A stretch of 64,000 nt of DNA from Streptomyces sp. col6 (lineage in GTDB: Bacteria; Actinomycetota; Actinomycetes; Streptomycetales; Streptomycetaceae): positions 90,784 through 154,783 of the forward strand of contig NZ_RDBL01000009.1 of assembly GCF_008042035.1 (NCBI RefSeq). Reading direction: 5' to 3'. The position numbers and the translations under genes were made by a program. Below the pieces are notes generated by a model that saw nothing but the letters and a program-made list of their open reading frames with translations, had not been told where the DNA came from and did no database searches. Positions 1 to 7,633 of the stretch are shown here, piece after piece. The number at the start of each line of letters is the position of its first letter. Positions within the stretch are counted from its first letter, which is position 1.

Positions 1-559
1 GCCCGTTGCACTCGTAACAGAGCGCATGACCCGGTTCGACGGTTTCCGCCGTGTGTACGGGGTCGGGGCGCTCCGGTGCTCGCGGGGCCGACAGGGTCAC
101 CGTGGGTGTGACGCCGGCATAGACGACATCGCCGGTGGAGGGCCAGACGCGGACATCGATCCGGAACCCGGCACGGCTCCCGCTCACCACAACACGCGCC
201 GCGACCCTACCGGCACGGCGTTCCTCGACGATGTCGAAGCCACCGGTGGTGAAGGCCTCGACGGCGCGGCGAACGGCCTCGTCGGCAGAGATCCCGGTGC
301 CGAGGCCGGTCTGCGCCCGCAGCGCAAGCCGATGGCCCGGCGGATCGGTCCACTCGGCGACCTGGGGTGCGTCGGGCAGCGCGGAGTCGGGGATCACCGT
401 CTCGGTGACGTGCGCGGCGATGCTCCGTACCTGCGCAAGCAACGTGCGGCCGAGACGGCGCAGTTCCGCGTCGGGTGCGGGATCCTGCCGCTTCGTCACA
501 TGGTCGACACCCGCCTGCTCGTGTACGGGCGGCGGCTGGGCCGGGTCACTCTTCGACAT
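1..559 (-). CDS. hypothetical protein, 3' end outside the window
   Basis: I do not recognise the family. The reading frame begins at an ATG (559-557) and stays open to the left edge, so at least 186 residues are present and the C-terminus is missing. Codon third positions are strongly G/C. The protein is hydrophilic, with no signal peptide or membrane segment. The middle part (VAEWTDPPGHRLALR, then ISADEAVRRAVEAFTTGGF) looks like a folded alpha/beta domain. The last visible residues, HALCYEC, carry two cysteines and could start a zinc-binding motif. It is transcribed away from the Tat-exported protein at 764. Confidence 0.6.
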   Translation of the reverse strand, partial: MSKSDPAQPPPVHEQAGVDHVTKRQDPAPDAELRRLGRTLLAQVRSIAAHVTETVIPDSALPDAPQVAEWTDPPGHRLALRAQTGLGTGISADEAVRRAVEAFTTGGFDIVEERRAGRVAARVVVSGSRAGFRIDVRVWPSTGDVVYAGVTPTVTLSAPRAPERPDPVHTAETVEPGHALCYECNG

Positions 560-763
560 GGTTGAAGAGCATGCCGCGAACGGGCTGCGGCGTCCATGCT
601 CGGCAGTGCGGTGCGCCGACCGCGACGGGACGTGCACTGCCTGTCGGCAGAGCTTCCGGAACCGGGATCCGATTCACCGCAATGTTCCTTTCACTGCGAA
701 GTCTTGGCTGTAGCGTCAGCCGCGAGCCCTCGTAGGAAGGGCCATCGGAATAGGGGGAGGACT

Positions 764-1141
764 GTGCCAGACATTTCCCGGAGAGCGCTCCTGGGCGCCA
801 CCGGCGTAGCTGCCACATCGACACTTCTCACGACAACCGGAACCGCTCAGGCCGCCGATACCGGGGGTGGCGAGGACGGGCACACACCACAGAGCACCTC
901 GAAGGAAGCCGGGACACTAATGGCCAGTGGCAGTCAGACCCTCAAGTACGTGGCATACATCTCGAGTCCCGACATGGAGGTGCTGAACGACGCTACGTTC
1001 GGCGTCGGTGCAGACCTCGCCGATATGTGGGCGTATCTCGACGATGCCACGGCACGTCTTCAGGCGAGACATCCCTCGTATTCCTTTACCCCTCGTCTCG
1101 TCCGGTACGAGCAGGTCACCACGGAGATGCCGCGCCCGTAA
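764..1141 (+). CDS. small Tat-exported protein of unknown function
   Basis: Encodes 125 residues from a GTG start preceded by a GGGGGAGG Shine-Dalgarno at 753-760; an in-frame upstream extension lacks such a site. The N-terminus has a twin-arginine motif (SRRALLG) followed by an alanine/threonine-rich hydrophobic stretch ending TAQA-AD, a typical Tat signal with a signal-peptidase cleavage site. The mature part (about 90 residues) has no recognised domain. Its segment LADMWAYLDDATARLQAR is probably helical. A strong hairpin follows the stop. Export via Tat is a confident prediction; the function is unknown. Confidence 0.7.
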   Translation: MPDISRRALLGATGVAATSTLLTTTGTAQAADTGGGEDGHTPQSTSKEAGTLMASGSQTLKYVAYISSPDMEVLNDATFGVGADLADMWAYLDDATARLQARHPSYSFTPRLVRYEQVTTEMPRP

Positions 1142-1149
1142 CGCACACG

Positions 1150-1180
1150 GCGCCGGCCCCGCCCCCAGGCGGGCCGGCGC
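1150..1180 (+). terminator. hairpin terminator after the Tat-exported protein
   Basis: The arms GCGCCGGCCCCGCC and GGCGGGCCGGCGC pair with one bulged base, starting 9 bp after the stop codon. There is no U-tract, as is common in Streptomyces. Confidence 0.6.
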
Positions 1181-1290
1181 ACCCGCGGAATGGTGTGCCG
1201 GCCTTCGGCCGCTCGGGGCCCCGTTCCCGCTCCTGCTGGATTCGTCGGTGTGGTCGATGCGTTCGATCAGGGCGGGCGGAGGCCGGCGGC

Positions 1291-1524
1291 TCAGCCCGGG
1301 TCCAGGACCGAGTCGTCCAGCGGGCGGGCCCCGGGCAGCTGGTGCCGGGCCGCGATCAGCGCCGCGTCGATGTCACGGGTGCCGGTGGATACGCACAACG
1401 TGTAGGCGACGTCACTCATGCGCCGACGCACCTGTGCGCTGTGCGCACGGGAGGCGTCCACGGCGGCAAGGGCCTCGTACTGGTCGATCAGGTTCCGCAG
1501 CACCGCGGGGTGGGCCATCAGCAT
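1291..1524 (-). CDS. DUF5133 family protein
   Basis: Encodes 77 residues. The start MLMAHPAVL and the later stretch RMSDVAYTLCVSTGTRDID are characteristic of the short actinobacterial DUF5133 family (from memory of the family). I chose the ATG at 1524 over the TTG one codon upstream because family members start MLMAH; GGACGG about 9 bp upstream can serve as ribosome binding site. DUF5133 proteins are small, cytoplasmic and of unknown role, often near ANTAR or stress regulators; no such partner is visible here. Confidence 0.75.
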   Translation of the reverse strand: MLMAHPAVLRNLIDQYEALAAVDASRAHSAQVRRRMSDVAYTLCVSTGTRDIDAALIAARHQLPGARPLDDSVLDPG

Positions 1525-1765
1525 CAAAGAACCGTCCTTGTTTCACCCGAACAACTGGCCGGGGGCCGTGCCCTCGTACCCGCTTCTCCGCACCGCACTC
1601 CTCGGTCGTCACACACGTCTCAGGCGCGTACAGACGCCGACTCCGCGGCCGGTCCGGTGCACCTCGGTCGCAAGCTCACCCACCGGCGTTCCGACGACGC
1701 GCACGATGAGGCGGATCCGGGGCAGGGAACTGATCACAGCCCAGTCATGTCGGACGGAGGAACGT

Positions 1766-2482
1766 ATGACGAGGAGCCGGGCACAGGCGAGGTTCAGGCA
1801 TCCGCGTCATGAGCGGCGAGGTGAGGCGCGACTGCCTGCCGTCGTGGCGACGCTCGTGGCGATCGTTCTCTACCTGGCTCTCCCGCAGCAGTTGCTGGTC
1901 GCCCCGCGGTACGTACTGCCCGGCCTGGAACTGCTGCTCCTCGTACCCCTGGTGGCGATCAACCCCCGACGGCTGACTCGCCAGACCCGAACGTTCCGTG
2001 TCCTGTCCCTGACCCTCGTCTTCGTGATCGCGGCAAGCAACATGACCGCACTGGGCATCCTGGTCCACGAACTGATCCATGCCGGGATCAAGGACGGCCC
2101 CGCGCTGCTCACGGCCGCGTTGCAGGTGTGGCTGACGAACATCATCGTGTTCGGGCTGGCCTTCTGGGAACTGGACCGCGGCGGCCCCGTCGCCCGGACA
2201 CAAGCGCCCCGGAACGAGCTGCCCCTGGCGGACTTCCGGTTCTCCCAGGACGAGAACGGTGACGCGGTCCAAGAGGTCGCCGACGGCGCGAGCGGTTCCT
2301 CCGACTGGGTGCCCACTCTCGTGGACTACCTGTACATCTCCGTGACAAACTCCACCGCCTTCAGCCCCACCGACACCATGCCACTCTCCAGCCGTGCCAA
2401 GCTGCTGATGAGCGTGGAGAGCATCGCGGCACTGACGACGTCGCTCCTCGTCATCGCACGCGCAGTCAGCGTCCTGCACTGA
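1766..2482 (+). CDS. DUF1345-like integral membrane protein
   Basis: Encodes 238 residues with an exact GGACGGAGG ribosome binding site 5 bp before the ATG. Hydrophobic segments at about residues 22-40, 45-60, 75-95 and 105-130 are followed by a charged loop. A conserved-looking C-terminal half reads VDYLYISVTNSTAFSPTDT, followed by TMPLSSRAKLLM and a last membrane helix. That SPTDTMPL signature is what I associate with DUF1345 membrane proteins, whose last part resembles a two-TM ion-channel module. Channel activity is inference. Convergent with the methyltransferase gene. Confidence 0.65.
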   Translation: MTRSRAQARFRHPRHERRGEARLPAVVATLVAIVLYLALPQQLLVAPRYVLPGLELLLLVPLVAINPRRLTRQTRTFRVLSLTLVFVIAASNMTALGILVHELIHAGIKDGPALLTAALQVWLTNIIVFGLAFWELDRGGPVARTQAPRNELPLADFRFSQDENGDAVQEVADGASGSSDWVPTLVDYLYISVTNSTAFSPTDTMPLSSRAKLLMSVESIAALTTSLLVIARAVSVLH

Positions 2483-2520
2483 CACCGCGACTCCCGTTGT
2501 ACGCCGGGGCTGCCGAGGCA

Positions 2521-2547
2521 GGGGCCGCCAGGCATGCCGGCGGCCCC
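2521..2547. terminator. bidirectional hairpin between convergent genes
   Basis: The 9-bp arms GGGGCCGCC and GGCGGCCCC are perfectly complementary with a 9-nt loop. They sit in the 80-bp gap between two converging stop codons. Confidence 0.65.
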
Positions 2548-2562
2548 GATTCGACGTGACCG

Positions 2563-3309
2563 TCAGCGGCCGATGAGGACGAAGACCCCCCACCCGAGGT
2601 ACTCACGCTGGTACCTGGCATAGCGGGCCGGTTCCTCGGAGAGCTCGGCTCTCAACTCGGGGGCCAACTCGTCATCGGGATTCCGGTCGAGCCAGCGTCG
2701 GATGTTGAGCCACTGCGCGGCCCGATACCGATCCCAGCTGTCCTGGTCGGCAAGCATCATCTCGACGACGTCGTAATCCAGCGCGCCGAACTGCTCGATC
2801 AGCTCGGGCAGCAGTCGGAAGTCATCCTTGCCACCGGCATGGCACGCTTCGACGGTGTGCTGATCCGGGGGATCCTGACGCCAGTACGGTTCGCCGATCA
2901 GCAGGGTGCCGCCGGGGCGGAGGCTGCGCCGCAGCAGATCGATCGTGCCGGCCACTCCGTTGCCGATCCAGGTCGCACCGACGCAGGCGGCGAGTTCGAC
3001 GGGTTCGTCCGCGACATAGCCGGACGCATCGCCGTGAACGAAGTCCACCTGACTGGCAACGCCGAGCTCGTGGGCCCGGGTGCGGGCCCCGGCCGTGAAC
3101 TCGGTGCTGATGTCCACGCCGGTCCCGATGATGCCGTGGGCGTGCGCCCAGGTGCACAGCATTTCGCCCGACCCGCTGGCGAGGTCGAGCACGCGTGTCC
3201 CGGGGGCCAACTGCAGGGCCTGCCCCAGGGCAGCCAGCTTCTCGCTGGTGAACGGGTTGTGGATACGGTGGCTGCTCTCGCGGATGGTGAAACTACGTGG
3301 AAGATCCAC
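2563..3309 (-). CDS. class I SAM-dependent methyltransferase
   Basis: Encodes 248 residues. Motif I, VLDLASGSGEML, lies at about residues 40-51 and is followed by the acidic GVDIS strand end. Motif VDFVHGDA and the post-core LRPGGTLLIGEPYWR fit the Rossmann methyltransferase core. The overall pattern resembles MerR-associated/UbiE-type small-molecule methyltransferases with a C-terminal helical cap. The substrate cannot be read from sequence. The protein stands alone, with about 300 bp separating it from the LysR gene that faces the other way. Confidence 0.8.
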   Translation of the reverse strand: MDLPRSFTIRESSHRIHNPFTSEKLAALGQALQLAPGTRVLDLASGSGEMLCTWAHAHGIIGTGVDISTEFTAGARTRAHELGVASQVDFVHGDASGYVADEPVELAACVGATWIGNGVAGTIDLLRRSLRPGGTLLIGEPYWRQDPPDQHTVEACHAGGKDDFRLLPELIEQFGALDYDVVEMMLADQDSWDRYRAAQWLNIRRWLDRNPDDELAPELRAELSEEPARYARYQREYLGWGVFVLIGR

Positions 3310-3635
3310 TCTTGGGAGTCCTTACGTCCGATGAGGTCATGACATGAGCGGGGAACGGCCTGGTGACCAGGGCCGCCGTTGCCTGGACCGTCATCAAATG
3401 CACCTCATCCGGACGTGCGGGACTCGAACCTCGGTGAGGCTAGAAGGCGCAAGTGCCTGTGTCCATCGGTTTTCACCTGCGATCACAGCCCCGCAAGGGC
3501 GAAACCGACCCCACCACCCTGCGGTGCTCGCTCTAGTGGTCAGCGGTGCAGTGCTCCCCTCGGTTCCGCGTCTCGAAAGCAGATGGCGCCATCATTAACA
3601 ATTAGTGCATGGGGCTCGCTTGTATGGTTACTGTC
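3310..3635. other. divergent intergenic region with an imperfect hairpin
   Basis: No coding signal is visible. A stem formed by CCTCATCCGG (3403-3412) and CGGTGAGG (3432-3439) encloses a tRNA T-arm-like string (GGTTCGAGTCCCGC on the minus strand), but the flanks do not fold into a tRNA. The AT-rich stretch 3590-3635 (ATTAACAATTAGTGCAT) is the likely promoter/operator area for the LysR gene. Confidence 0.4.
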
Positions 3636-4556
3636 ATGCAATTGGATTTGAATCTGCTCACCGCCCTGGACGCGCTGCTGGAGGAGGGCAGCGTGGCCGG
3701 AGCCGCGGACCGGCTCCATGTCACCGCGCCGGCGATGAGCCGCTCGCTGGGCCGTATCCGCAGGGCCACCGGGGACCAGATCCTGGTCCGAACCGGGCGC
3801 CACATGACGCCCACCCCGCGTGCGCTGGCCATGCGCACCGAGGTCCACACCCTGGTCCAGCAGGCCCACCAGTTGCTGTCCGCCCATACTGACCTCGACC
3901 TGGCAGGACTGGAGCGGGTGTTCACCGTCCGCTGGCACGACGCCCTCACCACCGCCTGCGGGACCGCCCTTGTCGCCGCGGTGCACCGCCAGGCCCCGGG
4001 GGTGAAGATGCGTCTCACGGTCGAGCCCGGCCACGACACCCCTGAGCTGCGTCGCGGGGAGGTCGATGTGGCTTCCAGCGCCGTTCCGCCGTCTCAGCCC
4101 GACATCCGCCACCGACTCATCGGCCAGGACAGGATCATCCTCGCAGTCCGGGCGGGCCACCCGCTCACCGAAGGACCGGTGACCGTCGAGAGGTACGCGG
4201 CAGCCGATCACGTGACCGTCTCCCGGCGTGGAAGCCTGCACGACCGGGTCGACGAGGTCGTCGCCACCCTCGGCCACGAGCGCCGTGTCATCGTCTCCGC
4301 CCCCGCGACGGACACCGCGCTGCAGCTCGCTCGTGACGCCGACGTCGTGGTCACCCTCCCCGACGCGGTGACCCGCTCCGCTCGCGAGCAGCTGGGCCTG
4401 ACCACGCTGCCACTGCCGTTCGAACTGCCGCCCGTACCTCTCTATCTCCTCTGGCACCAGCGTTACGACAACGACCCCGCCCACAGCTGGCTGCTCAACC
4501 TGGCGACCCAGACCCTCCAGGACCTGTTCACCACCCCGGACGCCTCTGACCGGTAG
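3636..4556 (+). CDS. LysR-family transcriptional regulator
   Basis: Encodes 306 residues from ATG 3636 (MQLDLNLLTALDALLEE); an in-frame ATG at 3609 would add nine poorly matching residues. The N-terminal winged HTH (residues 1-65) contains LHVTAPAMSRSLGRIRR. The rest is a periplasmic-binding-protein-like effector domain with the typical segments VDVASSAV and DADVVVTLP. Neither candidate start has a good Shine-Dalgarno, so translation may be leaderless. The target is unknown; the divergent methyltransferase gene is a candidate, although the gap is long for a LysR pair. Confidence 0.85.
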   Translation: MQLDLNLLTALDALLEEGSVAGAADRLHVTAPAMSRSLGRIRRATGDQILVRTGRHMTPTPRALAMRTEVHTLVQQAHQLLSAHTDLDLAGLERVFTVRWHDALTTACGTALVAAVHRQAPGVKMRLTVEPGHDTPELRRGEVDVASSAVPPSQPDIRHRLIGQDRIILAVRAGHPLTEGPVTVERYAAADHVTVSRRGSLHDRVDEVVATLGHERRVIVSAPATDTALQLARDADVVVTLPDAVTRSAREQLGLTTLPLPFELPPVPLYLLWHQRYDNDPAHSWLLNLATQTLQDLFTTPDASDR

Positions 4557-4710
4557 CATCCCGTCGGCGCATTCCCGATGGGTCTCGGAGGGCGGCGTCG
4601 TCTCGCAACCGACGACGCGGTAGAGGAGAGTTGAGGCGGTCGGCGGGCGCCGCCGGGTTTCCCCGTACGCAGCGCACGGTTGCGGTCGCCGGTCTCAGCA
4701 GGCCGCGGCC

Positions 4711-5562
4711 CTACCGCAGGAACTCGCCGGCCTGCGCCCCGAGTACGTTCAGCAGCGCCAGGGCCTCGGCGTCGGGGGATCGGGCCGGTGCGGAGTAGAG
4801 AACGAGGCGCTGGTCCCGGTCGTCGAGGACGAGTGAGTCGCAGTCGACGGTGATCTCCCCGACGACCGGATGCCGGAAGGTCTTCGTGAGCGTCGGCGCG
4901 GCCCGGACGTCGTGCAGCTCCCAGAGCCGGGCGAACTCGGGGCAGCCCTCGTACAGCTCGTCGACGAGCCCCCGCAGCACGGGATCCGACGGGTAGCGGG
5001 CGAGGGCGGACCGCAGTCCCATGACGACGTGCAGCCGGAAGTCCGCCCCGTGGGAGGTTCCCTGCAACTGCGCACCGGTCTCCGTGGTGCCGAGGAACGC
5101 CCACCGTGCGAGGTTGCGGTCCCTGGGGGAGAGCTCGGAGAAGTCCTCCATGAGCGCGGCCGCGAGGCTGTTCCACGCGAGCACGTCGTACGCGGCGGAG
5201 ACCACGAAGGCGGCCGTCTGAGGCAGCCGCTCGATGAGCGCGAGGATGCTTGGACGGACATCGCGCCGGTGCAGTCCCGTACGGCTCGGCGCGGTACCGG
5301 CCAGGACGTGGAGGTGGTCGGACTCGGTGTCCGTGAGCCGCAGGGCCGCCGCGATCCCGGCAAGGACCTCGCCCGACGGCCGCGGCGCCCTGCCCTGCTC
5401 CAGGCGAACGTAGTACTCGGTGGAGATGTGCGCGAGGACCGCCACCTCCTCGCGCCGAAGACCCGGCGTCCGGCGCCGCGGCCCGGAGGGGAGGCCGGCG
5501 TCCTCCGGGCGGAGCCGCTCGCGGTGGCTGCGGAGGAATGCCCCGAGTTCCTTCTTGTCCAT
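4711..5562 (-). CDS. MmyB-type helix-turn-helix regulator
   Basis: Encodes 283 residues. An Xre-type HTH covers about residues 1-85, with the typical RRTPGLRREEVAVLAHIS and YYVRLEQGR segments. A MmyB-like ligand-binding (PAS-like) domain covers about 105-275, with the hallmark YDVLAWNSLAAAL. These regulators are usually encoded divergently from one oxidoreductase gene and control it. That is exactly the arrangement here, with the SDR starting 87 bp away on the other strand. Confidence 0.88.
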   Translation of the reverse strand: MDKKELGAFLRSHRERLRPEDAGLPSGPRRRTPGLRREEVAVLAHISTEYYVRLEQGRAPRPSGEVLAGIAAALRLTDTESDHLHVLAGTAPSRTGLHRRDVRPSILALIERLPQTAAFVVSAAYDVLAWNSLAAALMEDFSELSPRDRNLARWAFLGTTETGAQLQGTSHGADFRLHVVMGLRSALARYPSDPVLRGLVDELYEGCPEFARLWELHDVRAAPTLTKTFRHPVVGEITVDCDSLVLDDRDQRLVLYSAPARSPDAEALALLNVLGAQAGEFLR

Positions 5563-5648
5563 ACCTCAAGTCTGCACGCCGCACGGGGAAGGTTGCCTGG
5601 TACAGCTTGTGCCTGTATCCGCCCGGCGGCCGGCCGGACGCTGTCACC

Positions 5649-6449
5649 ATGACGAACGACACGAACTCCACGCACCACATCACCAGCACGCCCATCGGCC
5701 TGCTCACCGGCAAGGTCGTGTTCATCACCGGTGCCAGTCGCGGCATCGGGGCGGCCGCGGCCCGGCTCTTCGCCGCCGAAGGCGCTGCCGTCGTGCTGGC
5801 CGCCCGGACCGCCGACGCCCTCGACCGCGTCGTGACGGAGATCCGCGCTGACGGCGGAGTCGCCGATGCCGTCCCCCTGGACCTCGCCGACCCCGCGAGC
5901 GTCCGGGCCGCCGTCGACCGCGTCGAAGCACTGCACGGCCGGCTCGACGGCGCCTTCAACAACGGCGCGGCGATCCAGCAGCCCGGCCCGCTCGACACGA
6001 CGAGCGACGAGGACATCGACCGGCAGTTCGTCGTCAACTTCCGCTCTCACTGGACCGCCATGAACGCCGAGGCCGCACTCATGCGCCGCGACGGCGGCGG
6101 GGCGATCGTCAACACGTCGAGCATCGGCAGCCGCCGCGCGAACCCCGCCCTCCCGGCATACGGCGCCATGAAGCGCGCGCTGAACAGCCTCACCGAGACC
6201 GCCGCGGTGAGCTGGGCCGGGGACCGCATCCGGGTGAACGGCATCACACCGGGCGGCACCGCCACGGAGATGATCGACACGTGGGAAGCGGCAACCCCCG
6301 GCATCGTGGAGCGCATCAGCACGTCGACCGCGCTCGGCCGGATGGCCGAGCCCCGTGAGGTCGCCGAGGTGGCCGCATGGCTGCTCAGCGACCGCGCATC
6401 GTGGGTGACGGGGGCCATCGTGCCGGTCGACGGCGGCGCCGGCGCCTGA
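5649..6449 (+). CDS. short-chain dehydrogenase/reductase (SDR)
   Basis: Encodes 266 residues. The cofactor motif TGASRGIG sits near the N-terminus. NNGA replaces the usual NNAG. The catalytic serine is in NTSSIGS and the YxxxK pair is in YGAMK. The C-terminus ends with GAIVPVDGGAGA, a normal classical-SDR ending. All catalytic residues are present, so an active NAD(P)-dependent oxidoreductase is expected; the substrate is unknown. It is divergent from the MmyB-type regulator and is probably its target. Confidence 0.88.
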   Translation: MTNDTNSTHHITSTPIGLLTGKVVFITGASRGIGAAAARLFAAEGAAVVLAARTADALDRVVTEIRADGGVADAVPLDLADPASVRAAVDRVEALHGRLDGAFNNGAAIQQPGPLDTTSDEDIDRQFVVNFRSHWTAMNAEAALMRRDGGGAIVNTSSIGSRRANPALPAYGAMKRALNSLTETAAVSWAGDRIRVNGITPGGTATEMIDTWEAATPGIVERISTSTALGRMAEPREVAEVAAWLLSDRASWVTGAIVPVDGGAGA

Positions 6450-6616
6450 GCTTCGCCGGAGCGCAGTTCGTCCGATCACTGGTCTCACGGCCTACTGGCC
6501 GGTATACAGACGAGGTCGGGTCCGCTGGGTACGTGCGGCCGGGTGCCTTCTGACGTCCTGTGCGCCTCGGCCAACGTTGCCTGTCCGCGGACTGCCGGAA
6601 TTCTGGGGAGGGCACC

Positions 6617-7537
6617 ATGATGCATCGGAAGCGTCCGGGCGAGGCCGTATCGAGGCGACGCACCGCCATCACACTGGCCGCACTGAGCACCTGCGTGCTC
6701 ACCGTCGGCCTCACCGGCACGGCCTCGGCCGCGCCGCGGGAGACACACGGGACACCCCGGTCCACCTACGTGGCGCTGGGCGACTCCTATACGTCCGGCC
6801 CTCTGATACCCACTCAGGTCGACGCCAACTGTGCCCGCTCCGACCACAACTATCCGTCGATCACCGCGCGCGAGCGCCACGCCACCTCGTTCACCGACGT
6901 GAGCTGCGGCGGTGCGACGACCGCCGAGATGTGGCAGGCGCAGGGCACCAACGGACCTCAACTGGACTCGGTGAAACCCGGCACGGACCTCGTGACCGTG
7001 CAGATCGGCGGCAACGACGTCGGCTTCGGCTCCATCATCAGCACCTGCGCCGGCCTCAGCGCCAAGGACCTCGCCGGCAACCCCTGTCAGCAGTACTACA
7101 GGGCCGCGGGCTACGACCAGTTGTCGCTGAAGATCCTCCAGACAGCGCCCAAGGTCGCCCGCGTACTGCGGGAGGTGCACAACAAGGCCCCCCACGCACG
7201 CGTGGTCGTCGTCGGCTACCCGGACCTCCTCCCTGACGACGGCAGCGGCTGCTACCCCGACGTCCCGTTCGCCGCGAAGGACTTCCCGTACCTGCGGGAC
7301 ACGGAGAAGCGCCTCAACCTGATGCTGCGCGCGGTCGCGCTGCTGAACCGGGCCGACTACGTGGACACATACGGACCGACGGTGGGCCACGACATGTGCA
7401 AGGCACCCGCCGACCGGTGGATCGAGCCGCTGCGCCCCGCGGCGCCCGCCGCTCCGGCCCATCCCAACGCGAAGGGCGAGGAGGTCATGGCACAAGCGCT
7501 CCTGAAGACCCTCGGCAGGGGTGCCGGGCACCACTGA
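6617..7537 (+). CDS. secreted SGNH/GDSL-family esterase or lipase
   Basis: Encodes 306 residues; the ribosome binding site GGGGAGGG ends 4 bp before the ATG. Residues 1-39 form a signal peptide (SRRRTAITLAALSTC ... GTASA-AP). SGNH block I is GDSYTSG with nucleophile Ser57. Block II Gly is in CGGATT, block III is GGNDVGF, and block V His is in APAHPNAKG. Several cysteines in the mature part suit disulphides, as in Streptomyces extracellular lipases of this fold. Acts outside the cell on ester substrates. Convergent with the modular glycanase, with a strong terminator between them. Confidence 0.9.
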   Translation: MMHRKRPGEAVSRRRTAITLAALSTCVLTVGLTGTASAAPRETHGTPRSTYVALGDSYTSGPLIPTQVDANCARSDHNYPSITARERHATSFTDVSCGGATTAEMWQAQGTNGPQLDSVKPGTDLVTVQIGGNDVGFGSIISTCAGLSAKDLAGNPCQQYYRAAGYDQLSLKILQTAPKVARVLREVHNKAPHARVVVVGYPDLLPDDGSGCYPDVPFAAKDFPYLRDTEKRLNLMLRAVALLNRADYVDTYGPTVGHDMCKAPADRWIEPLRPAAPAAPAHPNAKGEEVMAQALLKTLGRGAGHH

Positions 7538-7580
7538 CCTGTCAGGTGGCGGAGCGCCCGTGCGCCCGCGGCGCAAAGGC

Positions 7581-7614
7581 CCCGCCCGCGTCCCCCGGAG
7601 GAGACGCGGGCGGG
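7581..7614. terminator. strong bidirectional terminator
   Basis: A 12-bp perfect GC stem (CCCGCCCGCGTC and GACGCGGGCGGG) with a 10-nt loop lies between the esterase and glycanase stop codons. Confidence 0.8.
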
Positions 7615-7633
7615 TCCGCCCGCACGTGTCGGA

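Noticed and set aside
3403..3480. tRNA-like string GGTTCGAGTCCCGC on the minus strand
   Set aside because: The bases flanking the loop do not form a 5-bp T stem and no anticodon or acceptor stem can be built around it.
4463..6488. Very long minus-strand open frames across the MmyB and SDR genes
   Set aside because: High-GC shadow frames; the products are arginine/proline-rich and contradict two well-supported genes.
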